A stretch of DNA of 64,000 bases from Hermatobates lingyangjiaoensis (GCA_026182355.1 JAPFBL010000605.1:62001-126000); one strand, 5' to 3'; counted from the first letter of the stretch, positions 30,560 to 41,845 are shown. Translations and numbers: made by a program. The notes: generated by a model from the letters alone, not told the origin.

Positions 30560-31210
30560 TTTTTTTTGTAATTTTGAAACCTTAGATATCGTCACAGAGA
30601 AAAATGTTTAAAATAAAATTAACAATTAAACGATCGTGTGTTTTCAGAAAATGTTTAATAGTCATTTATATTTAAATTATTATAATTTAAATAGTTTGTT
30701 ATAAAACTTGCTTTTATGTGATTCTTGTTTGCTCTTCAAGCCGTAATTAACAATATGACTTTAGTTTATTAATAGCATTCGCAGATAGATTACTACTAGA
30801 TAAAGCTATTAAAACTATTATAACACGTAGGGATTGTTATAAAAAGTCGTGAGCTAGTTGTTATTAGGAGTAATACACGTGTGATACAGAGGTGAACCAT
30901 ACATTGCAAGTAGCCTGCTTCAAGTAGTTTTGTTAGATATGATAAAAATGGTTTATCAATCAAAACTTACAAGTTGATAACAGAAATAAACAACTTCTGC
31001 GACTCTATTAGATACCTTTAGGCATGCCAGTCTTTGACGGTATTTTACAAAAATTCAGAGATTATACGTAGTATTCCAAAATATTAGTAGAAATTACAGA
31101 ATAGTAGAAAATATCATTTAGTAGTTTCTTTTACGTTTTAAAACTTTATATACTGAGCTCAAATTAGATGCATATTTCTTATTTAGTACTTGGACAGATG
31201 GGCTTACTTT
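30560..31210. other. No gene seen
   Basis: AT-rich sequence without recognisable features. A short imperfect inverted repeat (gatgcatcactgacgaa) occurs at 30410-30510. Confidence 0.5.
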
Positions 31211-31214
31211 TTTA

Positions 31215-31532
31215 AAGCGAGTAAAAAGACCAACGCAATTAACATTAACTAACAGTACCTACTTGCCACAGTATCAGGAACCTAAAAATACCAAGGCAAT
31301 TAACATTAACTAACAGTACCTACTTGCCACAGTATCAGGAACCTAAAAACACCAAGGCAATTAACATTAACTAACAGTACCTACTTGCCGCAGTATCAGG
31401 AACCTAAAAACGCCAAGGCAATTAACATTAACTAACAGTACCTACTTGCCGCAGTATCAGGAACCTAAAAACACCAAGGCAATTAACATTAACTAACAGT
31501 ACCTACTTGCCGCAGTATCAGGAACCTAAAAA
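31215..31532. repeat. 61-bp tandem repeat, five units
   Basis: aattaacatt recurs at 31237, 31298 and 31359 and onwards at 61 bp. The unit continues ctaacagtacctacttgccr and cagtatcaggaacctaaaaa. Copies are nearly identical, so expansion is recent. Confidence 0.9.
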
Positions 31533-32024
31533 TACCTGTATTTTATTTATATTTTAGCTATACATCTGTATAAATTAATATAATTTAATTTAATTAATTT
31601 GTTTTTAATACAACCTCTTTAATTTAAGGACTGTAACATATTTGAAACAATTTGATAAACTAAAACTCGTTTTTTAAAGCTACATTTATTTCAAATAAAC
31701 TAACTGCAATATTTCAATTTAGCTTGGAGCTGTATCAAAAAATCATTCCTAAATCTTTGTCTTGAAAACCTGCACTGATTTTCAGTCACTTATATCTGAT
31801 TGATAAGAAAATTACTATATTTATAAAGAAAAACTTATGCATAATCGTCAATCGTAACGAATTTTCTATTCATTTGCTCAGGACTAATATAAATAAAAAA
31901 ACAACATTTCATTTAATACTGTCGAGTCACTGCATATATAAAATACATATATACTGATAAAAACATCGATGGTGAATTAAAAAAAATAAAATTTCAGTTT
32001 ATAAAAATAAAAGAACTCAGTCAG

Positions 32025-32350
32025 TTCTTCAGATTCAAATTAAACTCTCATTGCCAACATTTCGGTCTTTATTTAAAACCTTTTTCATAGGCCTAAAAAG
32101 CAGAAGAAATATAAGATATAATACAATTATTCAAAAATCAAACATACATAGAAAGTTACAAATAAGAAATTTGTATGTATGACAAATTTTCTTATTTGTA
32201 ACTTTTTTTCACTTTTTATGTATGTTTGATTTTTGAATGACTATACCATATCTTACAATTTCGTTTGGTTTATAGGCCTATGAAAAAGGTTCTAAATAAA
32301 AACTGAAACGTTGGCAATAAGAGTTTAATTTGAACCTGAAGAACTGACCG
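32025..32350. mobile_element. Inverted pair of ACGTT-class modules
   Basis: The minus copy (32045-32095) and plus copy (32275-32330) each read GCC-TATGA, a long stem II, GAAA and ACRTT/ACGTT, then GGCAAT or TTGGCA. Both have the G5-deleted core. The spacer has inverted repeats of cttatttgtaact. The plus tail reads gaacctgaagaactgaccga. Confidence 0.65.
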
Positions 32351-32534
32351 AGCCCTGATAAAAATTTTATTTTCTAAAGACATGTATGCAGATTAACTTG
32401 AATTTATTCCATTAAATGTAATGAATTTAATTTTTATTATATTATTTCATTAATCGAATTTCTTCCTTATCTCGACCACATATTTTTTAACTCTATTTTT
32501 TCTTTTTTATCGAGGTTTGGTCTAGCTTCAATAA

Positions 32535-32660
32535 TACAAACCTTCAAGCCGACGTTTCGTCTATATTTGTAGACATCTGAAGATGACATTGATGTAGCTC
32601 TGAAGATGTCTACAAACATCAGTTTAAAGGGGTTGTATTATTGAAGCTAGATCAAACCTA
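32535..32660. mobile_element. Inverted pair of damaged hammerheads, ACGT type
   Basis: The minus copy keeps stem II (GTCTA/TAGAC), GAAA, ACGT and C but its 5' core reads CUUCAGA. The plus copy keeps CTGAAGATGTC but lost GAAA and stem III. Both tails (ttattgaagctag) are inverted. The two copies have decayed in different halves. Confidence 0.55.
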
Positions 32661-32944
32661 GCTTATTATTTTATTGTATATATTTTTTGTTAGTATGTTC
32701 CCCAAAAAACTTATTTTTAAGCATGTTAATGTTTAATACTCATTGTTACCTAAAAACACTTAGATTTTTTTTGTAAAAGTTATATATGAATATTTACAAT
32801 TGTCTTTTATGATTGGAAATTTGAGGTAGATTGAATTAAGTAGATAAAAATTTAATGCATTTAATTTTTATTAAATTATTTTCTTGTATATTTTTTTTTA
32901 GTATGTTCCTCAAAAACTTATTTGTATATATATATATATATATA

Positions 32945-33120
32945 TAGTTCAATATAGACAAAGAAACATAGAGAAATCAAAAGAACACACTTACAGTCTC
33001 TAATTTTCGGTTTGAACCGTCTTCAGGAGAGATAAGAGAGGGAAACCAAGCGCACTGGTTCAGAGACGGTTGGAGACCCTAAATATATTGAACTATATTT
33101 AGCCGTTTTGGATCGTATTT
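32945..33120 (-). mobile_element. AATTA-class hammerhead module, intact
   Basis: The minus motif at 32993-33035 has TCTC, CTGAAGA, C, GGTT-CAA-ACC, GAAA, AATT, A17 and GAGA. Stem I TCTC/GAGA is four perfect pairs. The tail ends tctatattgaac at a TA tract; the head side continues aagcgcactggttcagagac. Confidence 0.7.
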
Positions 33121-33131
33121 CCAACGAAAAA

Positions 33132-33134
33132 GTG

Positions 33135-33197
<63 letters not shown>
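33132..33197. repeat. (TA)n microsatellite
   Basis: TA run of about 62 bp with one TT interruption, between the AATTA module and an AGATCT module. Confidence 0.9.
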
Positions 33198-33198
<1 letters not shown>

Positions 33199-33370
33199 AT
33201 GATCAAACCACAATAAGAAATGGGAAAACAAGACTAAGACCCAACAATCAGTTGGGTTTTTGACTCTGACGAAGACCGCTTGTTACGGTTGAAAGATCTT
33301 AGTCTTGTTTTCCCATTTCTTATTGTGGTTTGATCATTGATTGTTATTTTACGTGTTTATGTGAAATCTT
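33198..33370 (+). mobile_element. AGATCT hammerhead module with truncated inverted partner
   Basis: Plus motif 33262-33304 is intact (GACT, CTGACGA, GACCG/CGGTT, GAAA, AGATCT, AGTC). The inverted partner retains only the tail up to gactaaga. A TA tract follows at 33374. From 33440 to 33970 nothing else is recognised. Confidence 0.75.
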
Positions 33371-33971
33371 TTTATATATATATATATATATATATATTTA
33401 TTAATTTATATATTAATATATTTATATATTAATCTTTAATAATTTTCCTGTGCACTGTGACTCAATGTTTAGTAGCTAAAAACAAATAGATAACATAGTG
33501 GGACTGTGATTATCAAATAGATAATCTGATATCAATCAGTTTAAATGTCATAATAAGTCATTAATGCTTTGAAGAAAACAGACTATAATACAAAGGTTGT
33601 TTCTAGTAGAAAAAAAAATAAAATAAATAAAAAAGAAAGAATAGGAGGAAAATGCCGGTCTGTTTATTTTCTGACATGACACCAGTCAAACGTATTGCTC
33701 AAACCAATTACAATAATGGAATTTTAATAGTGGAAAAGTGATTTATTATTGAATTTCCTCATTTCTAAAGCAGGTCTAAGAGGCTGGCGTGAGGTGATTC
33801 CCCTGCGGCTCCCAAAGCTCTGACCTTCAGCTTTGTGTCTGTCAGCCTTTTGTTTACCTTCTATTCTATGATGATCATGTCTTGCTCATCTATAGGATAT
33901 TTTATTTTGCCATATATATATTCGACATTTATTATTCCAATATTAACAATTAACATAATATCTCTGTTATA

Positions 33972-34549
33972 CAGGGTGTCCATAAAGTCCGTGTGCGTTT
34001 TTAAAAAAAATATACCCTTATTTGTAGCTGGGATAGAAATGATCTGTAAAAAGGATTAGAAAGAAGTAAATCTATATTTTTTAAAGTTTTATTGAAATTT
34101 TATCCACTTAACCTCCATCATGTGGTAATCTCTTCCATACAGATAAATCACGAATTTCCTAACAGATAAATCGGAAGAGGTGAACCATTTCATTTATCTT
34201 TACGCCAGACTTGACTCCATTAGATTTTTCTTATAGGGGTACGTGAAAACAACTGTGCATGAATCTAAATCTTTTTCATTTGAAGATTTGAAATTTAAAA
34301 TAACTAATAAGATTTTACGGATTATTGTAAATCAGTTGGCACATGTTTTCCGTAAACTGCAAAGCTGCATTACTCTTTATATTGCTAATAAATGGAGGAC
34401 TGTGGAAAATAAAAATTAATTTTACAATAAAACCTTAAAAATGTAGGTTTACTCCCTTCTAATCTTTTTTACAGATTATTTCTATCGCAAATACGAATAA
34501 AGTTATATTTTTTTTAAACTGCACATGGACTTTATGGACACCCTGTATC
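33972..34549 (+). mobile_element. mariner-family relic
   Basis: TA-flanked inverted ends begin CAGGGTGTCCATAAAGTCC and share about 110 bp. Inside, the plus strand near 34205-34420 reads PDLTPLDFFL-stop-GYVKTTVHE, then SFEDLKFKITNKI, then HVFRKLQSCI. This is the C-terminal part of a mariner DD34D/E-type transposase, including its P-D-L-x-P-L-D-F box with the usual Trp codon changed to TAG. The N-terminus and most of the catalytic domain are deleted, so it is non-autonomous. Confidence 0.8.
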
Positions 34550-34663
34550 TAGTGGGCGTAGCAACCATTTTTGCCGATCCGTAGCCCTCGCAACATTTGC
34601 ATAAAATCTAGGATATATATTTATGTTGCAAATGTGACCAAAAAAACTTATTGAATTAAACTA

Positions 34664-34850
34664 TTTTGTTACTTTACTATAAGTAAGGTGATCCTGAAAA
34701 AATTTGATCTCGAGATTTTAACAGATTTACATGTTTTGAAGTTCCCAAAATCGTTTTTTGCGTTTTTTCCATGATGTCTATGTATGTATGGGTGGGTGGG
34801 TGTATATTCAAGATTTTTTATAACTTTTGTCTTTAGATTTATGTCTTAGT
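34664..34850. repeat. End fragment of the TTACTTTACTATAAG element family
   Basis: It starts ttactttactataagtaagg and matches the first 150 bp of the left terminus at 54494: ctcgagattttaacaga, tacatgttttgaag, atgatgtct and a (GGGT)n run. From 34850 to 35450 nothing is recognised. Confidence 0.6.
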
Positions 34851-35449
34851 ATAATCTAAAAAGTAATCTATATGGAATGGTTCTAGATAGTAATACCGAC
34901 TTTGTTCATTAGTAGTTTACACACAGATAGTAGAATCCGTTAAGTACCAAAAAAATTAAGTTTTATTTATAGAATAGTAGTATTCAAATTATAAATGAAC
35001 TAATTTTCTTGAATTTTTATACTAAAATTTAAAATTTGAATACCATTTGAATATTTCTGTACTGCGAATGTATACAAAGAAAAAGACACCTTTTATTTCT
35101 ATTGAAAGTAAATTAAAAGATATCCATGTAAAAAAAATAGAAAAATATTTTACCACCATATTTATAAATTATTATGTTTATGTAGTTTAAAGATAAAGTA
35201 GAATGAGTGTCCTTCGCAGATGTTATAAAAATATCAACTAATACATTAAAAATAGTTTTCTTGTGGTAGCAAAAAATATGAGGTGTGATATAAAGAAATA
35301 TAAAATCAAAATATCGTGTATTTTCTCTTGAAAAATTATCATTTTTATTTTTTATAGAAAACAATAAATACTGTAAATTGACATTTATATTTAGCGGGCT
35401 AATTCATAACAAGAAATTTTATAGTAAAAATGTTATTAAGCAATCAGTC

Positions 35450-35650
35450 AGTTTTCTAGTTTTCAAATCAAACTTTCACAGCTAAAGTTTTTGGTTGGTT
35501 TGAAGTTTTCTTCATAGGTTTATTTGAAGTATGAAAAATGAGGTATGAAATCACAAGGAAAAAGGAAAACAATAGAAATAAATGCTCTGAGGCCTTTCAA
35601 TTTATATCATCAGTTCTTATTGTTTTCCTTTTTACTTCATTTATTGCATT
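35450..35650 (-). mobile_element. Damaged ACGTT-class and AGGCCT-class modules
   Basis: The interval 35455-35525 is a strongly decayed minus ACGTT-type copy (ttcataggttt, aatcaaactttcac). The minus motif at 35582-35625 has CTGATGA, a weak stem II, GAAA, AGGCCT and C. Its 3' tail matches 13650-13690. Confidence 0.5.
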
Positions 35651-35713
35651 ACGTGTTTATTTTGATATTTTTTTGAGTAACTAAAAAATATGTTAACCCT
35701 ATTTAACACGAAA

Positions 35714-35926
35714 TTTCCTGCTATTGCAAAGGAAGCACTTCACACATTGCTGCCACTTCCCACTACCTAATTATGTAAAACTGGATTTTCCTTTTATACT
35801 GCCATAAAAACTAACTACCGAAGTAGACTTAATGCTGCTGCTGACTTGAGAATCAGACTCTCAACTATAAAGTCAAACATTAAAGAATGGTCTGAATATA
35901 TTAAACAAAAACATTATGCTCAATAA
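35714..35926 (+). pseudogene. hAT transposase C-terminal fragment (ZBED5/SCAND3-like)
   Basis: 71 codons read FPAIAKEALHTLLPLPTT-stop-LCKTGFSFYTAIKTNYRSRL, then NAAADLRIRLSTIKSNIKEW. This is the hAT dimerisation-domain C-terminus (LLPFPTTYLCE-x-GFS-x-L-x-x-IKTKYR-x-RL). The Tyr codon of TTY is TAA. A dead fragment ending at a natural stop (HYAQ-stop). Confidence 0.8.
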
Positions 35927-36194
35927 ACCTTACAAAATTATTGTAATTACATGACATTTCTAGTACATGATTACAAAATAAACACAGTGTTAAAATTGCT
36001 AGTAATTCTGTTTTATGTGTTATGTACTTGTGGAAAATATGGAAATTAAAATCTTTTTAGTTTTAAATTTCTATGTAGTTCTGAAAAAATACAAATTTCA
36101 ATGTTATTACGTTTTAATTCTTTTTAGACGTACATACTATTTATAAAGACATATGATAATATTTACATTTTGAACGTAGAAAATCATTAGTGTT

Positions 36195-36400
36195 TTGGGT
36201 TCCCGGGAAAGTTACTGAACCAAAAAGGGTTCCACGTTGAAAAAAAAATTTGATAAACTCTGAAGTACTATAATAAGATGTAAGTCTGGGACCAATGAAA
36301 GCAGTCTAAAATTAGATCCCCTGAATGTAATTCCATGAAAGTAAATATTTCCAGGACGTTCTGGAGTTTTGAATTTTAATGGATTATCAACACTAGTGGT
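36195..36400 (-). mobile_element. hAT-like element, central part
   Basis: Minus-strand match to 27870-28050 and 22138-22200 (attaaaattcaaaactccag, tttcatggaattacattcag). It continues into the G-rich array at 36400 and the terminal CAGTGGCGTATC at about 37005, so the array sits inside this element. Confidence 0.5.
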
Positions 36401-37012
36401 GAGGGAGGGCAAATCCTGAGGGGGGGGGCATTATATGGGAGGGGGCAAACCATGAGGGGGGAATCATGGGGAGGGGGCAAATCATGGGGGGGGGGCAATC
36501 ATGGGAAGCAATTCATGGCGGGGGCAAATCATGGGAGGTAATTCATGGGGGGGGGGCAAATGATGAGGGGGAATCATTGGGGGGTGGGGGGCCAAATCAT
36601 GGGGGTGCCAATCATGGGAAGCAATTCATGGCGAGGGCAAATCATGAGGGGGGAATCATGGGGGGGGGGGCAATCATGGGAAGTAATTCATGGTGGCGGC
36701 AACTCATGAGGGGGGAATCATGGGAGGGGGTGCAAATCATGGGTGGGGGGGCAATCATGGGAAGCAATTCATGGCGGGGGAAAATCATGAGGGGGGAATC
36801 ATGGGGGGGGGGCAATCATGGGAAGCAATTCATGGCGGGGGCAAATCATGGGGGGGGAATCATGGGAAGCAATTCATGGCGGGGGGAAATCATGGGGGGG
36901 GGGCAATCATGAGGGGGGAATCATGGGAGCCAAATCATGGGGGGGGAATCATGGGGGGGGAAATCATGGGTGGCAAATCATGGGGGGGCACTATTTGATA
37001 CGCCACTGGTAA
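36400..37012. repeat. G-rich minisatellite inside a hAT-like element
   Basis: About 600 bp of short units such as aatcatggggggg, gcaaatcatgagg and gcaattcatggcgggg, with dozens of runs of 5-10 G on the plus strand. It can form many G-quadruplexes. The right edge gatacgccactgg is the complement of the hAT-like end CAGTGGCGTATC. The stop-free plus frames (Gly/His/Met/Trp repeats) are a consequence of the repeat. Confidence 0.85.
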
Positions 37013-37113
37013 GCTGATTTCGATCATCTCATTAATATAAAATTAATCTAAAATCTCTCACTCTCACTCATTTGACCCATTTCAATTTTTCACACTATCT
37101 CAACTATTTCTCC

Positions 37114-37162
<49 letters not shown>
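37114..37162. repeat. (AAT)n microsatellite
   Basis: About 48 bp of aataataat. The surroundings, 37020-37670, show no gene. Confidence 0.9.
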
Positions 37163-37167
<5 letters not shown>

Positions 37168-37674
37168 AAAAACCCTTGGATTCTATTATCAAGGTCATAA
37201 AAAATGATTAAAATTTATTGCATATACGGTCAATTGTCCTGCCTCACTCTGTCACCTAGTTATCATGTCAAACTTTGACAATGGACTTTTCAAACGTCAT
37301 TTCCTCCATTTTGTTAAACATTTCCACTCAGAGATAGTTCTCTAACTGTTTCATTTAATCAGAAAAATTATCTTTATTAATTTATAAAAAATTACAAATA
37401 GTTAATACAATTTTTTTCATAAATTCAAACGACTGATTAATTTATTTTAAGTTTATCATCTGTATTATCAAATATGAAGAACTCATACTGAAAAAAAAAT
37501 AATTAATGTACGCAATATAACAAAAAGTTGTAATGCATTAAAAAATTAATAAATTTGTTCGATATATCATTTGAAAAGTATAAAGTTTCCAAAATATTAC
37601 ATTTAAATTTTGAAACTATTATGCATAATTTTTTTTTACTTAAAATATATTGTAATGTTAAAAGCTAATGAAAT

Positions 37675-38150
37675 AGTCTCCACATATAGAAATTTAATAG
37701 TAAGAACAACGCGTTTCGAACATATTGTGTTCTTCTTCAAGGGTTAACTAGAAAAAATACAATGTCATCAGAGAGTTATCTATTGTATAAATTAAATGGT
37801 ACTTTAGAACTTTAAATGGTACTATTAGAAATTTAATAGCATAAACAAAGCGTTTCGAACGCGTAGTTTTCTTCTTCAGGCATTAACTAAAAAAATACAG
37901 TGTCATCAGAGAGTTGTCTACAGTATAAAATAATGTCATCAAAGAGTTATCTATAGTATAAAGTAATGTCATCAGAAAGTTATCTATAGTATAAACATAT
38001 AGTATAAAAATGGTATAAAGTACCATTTACTTTATACTATAGAGAACTCTCTGATGACACTGTATTTTTTTAGTTAATGCCTAAAAAAGAACACTACGTG
38101 TTCGAAACGCATTGTTCATACTATTAAATTTCTATATGTGGAGACTATAT
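37675..38150. mobile_element. Cluster of ACGCGT-class modules
   Basis: Two minus motifs (about 37706-37745 and 37843-37885) and one plus motif (38075-38120) share the GTTCGAAACGCRTT block and a 'taaatttctatatgtggaga' tail. The 5' cores are damaged (TTGAAGA, CTGAAGA, CTAAAAA). Between them atcatcagagagttrtctat repeats about five times. Confidence 0.6.
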
Positions 38151-38159
38151 CATTATCTT

Positions 38160-38830
38160 TTTACCCTACAATGAGTAAATACCACATAATAACTAATTCC
38201 ACTACCTTAGAATTTAAATTATTTGGCATAAATACAAGTTTTATTTAAAAAATATTAAAAAAAAGATTATATCACTTCTTCAAAGTAGTTATAAATAAAT
38301 ATATTACTCTTGATATCAAGTTTTTGATGGTTTGTACTTTTGGTCCCCAGGGGTCAAACATTTTTAGTGTTTTCATGACTGTAGTTTCATGTACGTCTGA
38401 ATGCGTGTAGTTGTATGCTAGATTGTTTATCTAGATTTTGGTGAATGATGGACTACAGTTTTTTTTGACACTATTATGAGTAAGAAGTCATTGACTAGCT
38501 TATATTATTACTGTTATGACATATATTTTGAAAAAAATATACATAGAAAATAATTTATAAAAATAAATAAAAATCGAAGTTTAAACATCAGTTTCATTTA
38601 AAATTGATTCAAGATCTTTTGATCTTTTTGAAATTAAAGATTTTTTTGATAACAGAAAAACTATTTTGGTCCATTGCTAGTTAAAAAAATTTAGTTCCAT
38701 TTTAAAATTTCTTTACTGGGTTTTATACGTTGGATCAAATATAAATATACGATATTCCAATTCTTGTGAAAAGACAGGTATAAAAAGACGATCGAAACTG
38801 GCTTCATCTGATAATTGAGGTCGTTTCAAG
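38160..38830. other. No gene seen
   Basis: AT-rich sequence, nothing recognised. Confidence 0.5.
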
Positions 38831-39055
38831 CACTGTAGTATGGTATTCGAGTGGTTCACCCATAACCGATGTGGGAACCAATTAGGCAATAAGCCACACT
38901 CTTCACACCTACAACATCACAATGAAGATGGATGTCTGTAGTGTGGTTGTAGTATGGTAATAGTGTAGTTCACCCAAAACCGATGTGCCCCAGATAAGCC
39001 AAACTCTTCAGAGTTACAACATCACCATGAAGATGGATGTCTGTACAAGTTGGAA
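38830..39055. repeat. Imperfect tandem duplication, about 105-120 bp
   Basis: Two copies of tgtagtatggtattcgagtg ... atgaagatggatgtctgta. The second copy has lost about 15 bp. No coding potential recognised. Nothing recognised from 39060 to 39530. Confidence 0.7.
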
Positions 39056-39530
39056 GAAAAACCTTGAGACATAAATGTTTCAGTAAAACTCAAGGTTGTT
39101 AGTAAAGAGATTAGATTATCATAGAAGTATTGCAGCAATAATGCTTGAATGACGTTGTCAGTATAGCGACATTGAAATAATGTGATAAGACTATAAGAAG
39201 AAGAATGGGTGCATTTGACCAGACTAAACTGTTAAGTGAATATGAATGTATGATAAAGAGTGATATTGACAATGTATAATTGCCTTTATTTATGGCAAAC
39301 TGATAACTTGTTATTGTTTTATAGTTAAACTAATGATAATTACAAATACTTATTTCTAATTATTATTCACATTAATAAAATATAAGGATGTTTAAAAATT
39401 GTGTAGGACTAGGCTGACGGATGGTTCTTAATATGAACCGTATAAATATTGTAGAGGACAGACCGTAACTATAGGTAGTCCCTTTCTTTGCCGTGTTATC
39501 TAAACTAGTATTGATTGCGTTATATTCAAT

Positions 39531-39567
39531 GAACTACCGTCCTGTCTATTAGACAGGACGGTAGTTC
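39531..39567. repeat. Perfect 17-bp palindrome with 3-nt loop
   Basis: gaactaccgtcctgtct and its exact complement are separated by 'att'. A partial third copy (gacaggacggc) follows. A strong hairpin, origin unknown. Confidence 0.8.
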
Positions 39568-39769
39568 ATTTGACAGGACGGCTTAATTGCATTAAGCCGC
39601 AAATGAAAGTCACAAATCGGCAGTTATTAGAACAACAAAAGTGAAGACAAAGCGAATCTTATGGAGTAATAAACTTTTGATTGAGGTACAGACTCCTGAT
39701 ATCTGATTTGTCATTATCTGGACCTGCTGTGCTACTCCTAAAGAAATTTATCTGGTCTAGACGCAGGCA

Positions 39770-39895
39770 AGAAACGCAGGCGAGCTTTGTCTCCCACTCT
39801 CTTTTTTCCTGAAGATGGATTATCCAAAAACTTGAGTAAGTAAATGTGTCTCTTTCTCTGTGTGTTACTAGCCTTCGTTTTTGAACTTATATATA
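39770..39895 (+). mobile_element. AATTT-class hammerhead module
   Basis: Plus motif 39802-39845 has CTGAAGATGGATTATCC then AAAAACTTGAG; G12 is lost. The tail gccttcgtttttgaactta runs to TA-rich sequence. Confidence 0.6.
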
Positions 39896-40076
39896 TATTT
39901 ATACTTCTTTCGTTTTCATTGTATTCAACCTGTACATATTCTGTGAAACTGTCCAGTTGGCTTTCGTACCCTCACTGCTAAACTTCCTTTCCTGAGGACG
40001 ACCATTAAAAGAGTCGAAATATTAAATATGTGTCCTAGTATTTGTTTTTCATTTGTGTTTTCTCGGTGTTTCCTAC

Positions 40077-40077
<1 letters not shown>

Positions 40078-40120
<43 letters not shown>
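40078..40120. repeat. (TA)n microsatellite
   Basis: Pure TA run abutting the tail of the AATTT palindrome that follows. Confidence 0.9.
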
Positions 40121-40122
<2 letters not shown>

Positions 40123-40450
40123 GAGTTCGAGATTAACAAAGATCAACACACAAAGTAGGGAAACACACTTACAGACTCAAATTTTCGGGTAATCCGTCTT
40201 CAGGAGAAAAGAGAATGGGAGACCAAGCACGTTGTAGACGCAACGGCAAGTAACCAACCCGTTGCAGGTTGGTTACTTGCCGTTGCGTCTACAACGTGCT
40301 TGGTCTCCCATTTTCTTTTCTCCTGAAGACGGATTACCCGAAAATTTGAGTCTGTAAGTGTGTTTCCCTACTTTGTGTGTTGCTCTTTGTTAATCTCGAA
40401 CTCGTATTGTGTCCAGTTTGGATCGTATTTCGTTTTATCAGTGAATATAT
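40121..40450. mobile_element. Long palindromic AATTT hammerhead pair, intact cores
   Basis: Minus (40171-40210) and plus (40317-40360) motifs lie head-to-head with about 140-bp arms, almost identical, meeting near 40260. Both read CTC, CTGAAGA, C, GG-ATTA-CC, C, GAAA, AATT, T, GAG with stem I CTC/GAG. The plus tail extends to the distal cgatcgtatttcgttttatc and TA. Confidence 0.75.
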
Positions 40451-40456
40451 ATATAT

Positions 40457-40508
<52 letters not shown>

Positions 40509-40514
40509 TATATA

Positions 40515-40655
40515 AAAGTTCAAAATCGAAGAAGAGTAACACACAGAGCATAGAAACACACTTGCAAACTTAAATTTTCGGGCCATCCGTCTTCAGGAAA
40601 AAAGAGAATGGGAGGTCAAGCTCCTTGTAGACGCTACAGCAAGTAACCCTTTATT
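40515..40655 (-). mobile_element. AATTT-class hammerhead module
   Basis: Minus motif 40570-40605 has CTGAAGA, C, GGATGGCCC, GAAA, AATT. The tail is next to the TA tract at 40495-40513 and the head side (gtagacgctacagcaagtaa) to another TA tract. Confidence 0.65.
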
Positions 40656-40675
40656 AAGTATATATATATATATAT

Positions 40676-40795
40676 ATGGACTAATTTACCACAATGAAAC
40701 AATTTTGTAAAACAATGCTCTAAGGCCTTTCGTCAACACATCGTCAGAGAGCAAGTGATTAAATAAATTAGTCCATCTATTACATCAAGTGTCAT
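40676..40795 (-). mobile_element. AGGCCT hammerhead module, good stem I
   Basis: Minus motif 40715-40755 has GCTCT, CTGACGA, T, GT-GTTG-AC, GAAA, AGGCCT, T and AGAGC. Stem I is five perfect pairs but stem II only two. An inverted piece of its tail (aaattagtcca) lies at 40775-40785. Confidence 0.65.
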
Positions 40796-40803
40796 TTTGA
40801 TTA

Positions 40804-40834
<31 letters not shown>

Positions 40835-40840
<6 letters not shown>

Positions 40841-41028
40841 CAAACCGCAATACGAAATGGGAAAAAAAGACTAAGATGTTTCAACCATAACAAGCGGTCT
40901 TTGTCAGAGTCAAAAACCTGACTCTGAGAAAGACTACTTGTTACAGTTGAATGATCTTAGTCTTTTTTCCCATTTCATATTTTGGTTTGATCATTGATTG
41001 TTATTTCACGTTTTTATTTTTAATCTTG

Positions 41029-41030
<2 letters not shown>
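40835..41030. mobile_element. AGATCT hammerhead pair, partly decayed
   Basis: Minus 40869-40911 (CTGACAA, stem III AACATCT) and plus 40920-40962 (CTGAGAA, GAATGATCTT) are head-to-head with arms of about 75 bp. Both cores carry substitutions. TA tracts bound both sides. Confidence 0.65.
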
Positions 41031-41062
<32 letters not shown>

Positions 41063-41629
41063 ATTATAAAATCTGAAAGACGTTCCAAACTGGACACAAT
41101 ACAAGTTCAATATGGAAGAAGGTAACTTAAACTTACTTTTCTTCAATTTTGAACCATAATATATATACTTTTTTTAAGTACATCATCAGATCAGATTTAA
41201 TTTCATTTGAATTGATGTATGAATCCACTTTAATGTTTGTATGTATATTAACAATGTCAAAACTACAGTATTAAATTTAGACATATCACTAAGATCTTAT
41301 ATGTTTTCAAAGAATATCATAAAAAATCAATTTTTTAGATTCTGTGTATTTTAACTAAGTCTGAAACAAAATTTACACACCAAAAAAGAAAAGAAAAAAT
41401 ACAAGGTAGCAATTAAGATTTAAAAATGCAAAAGTGTATGATGGCATAAAGAAAAAAATAAAGACAAATTGACAGGAATTGTAACAAGATAAAAGTAAGG
41501 GGTGAAACAGGGTTTCCAGAATTTCACTTTTATGCTTCTGAAAATGGGACACAAATGACAGGCCTAAATTATCTAAATTGTGAGAGCACCATCGTTTATC
41601 ATATTTTGTTTAAATATTTTCATAAGTGG

Positions 41630-41845
41630 TGTGATACACAAAAATAAGCGTATATATTGATAAGTGAATTAATCAAAATCTGCACTACCTCCAGGAATGA
41701 AAGACTAATAAATATTTTCTATTAAGATATTTATATGATATTTAAATAAACATTATATATAATATACCCAAGAAGTATGATATTGTTTAGTTATAGTGAA
41801 GTTGAGTGTAGGCCAATCGAGATTTTTTTTACTGTTGTTGTATAA
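41630..41845. repeat. Dispersed repeat related to 60.9-61.1 kb
   Basis: Shares gaatgaaagactaa, tatacccaagaagtatgata and agtgaagttgagtgtaggc with 60880-61105. It is an end of the TTACTTTACTATAAG element family or a linked element. Nothing else is recognised in 41150-42250. Confidence 0.55.

Noticed and set aside
36466..37012. Three overlapping Gly/His/Trp-rich frames
   Set aside because: By-products of the G-rich array. All three phases are open in the same way.
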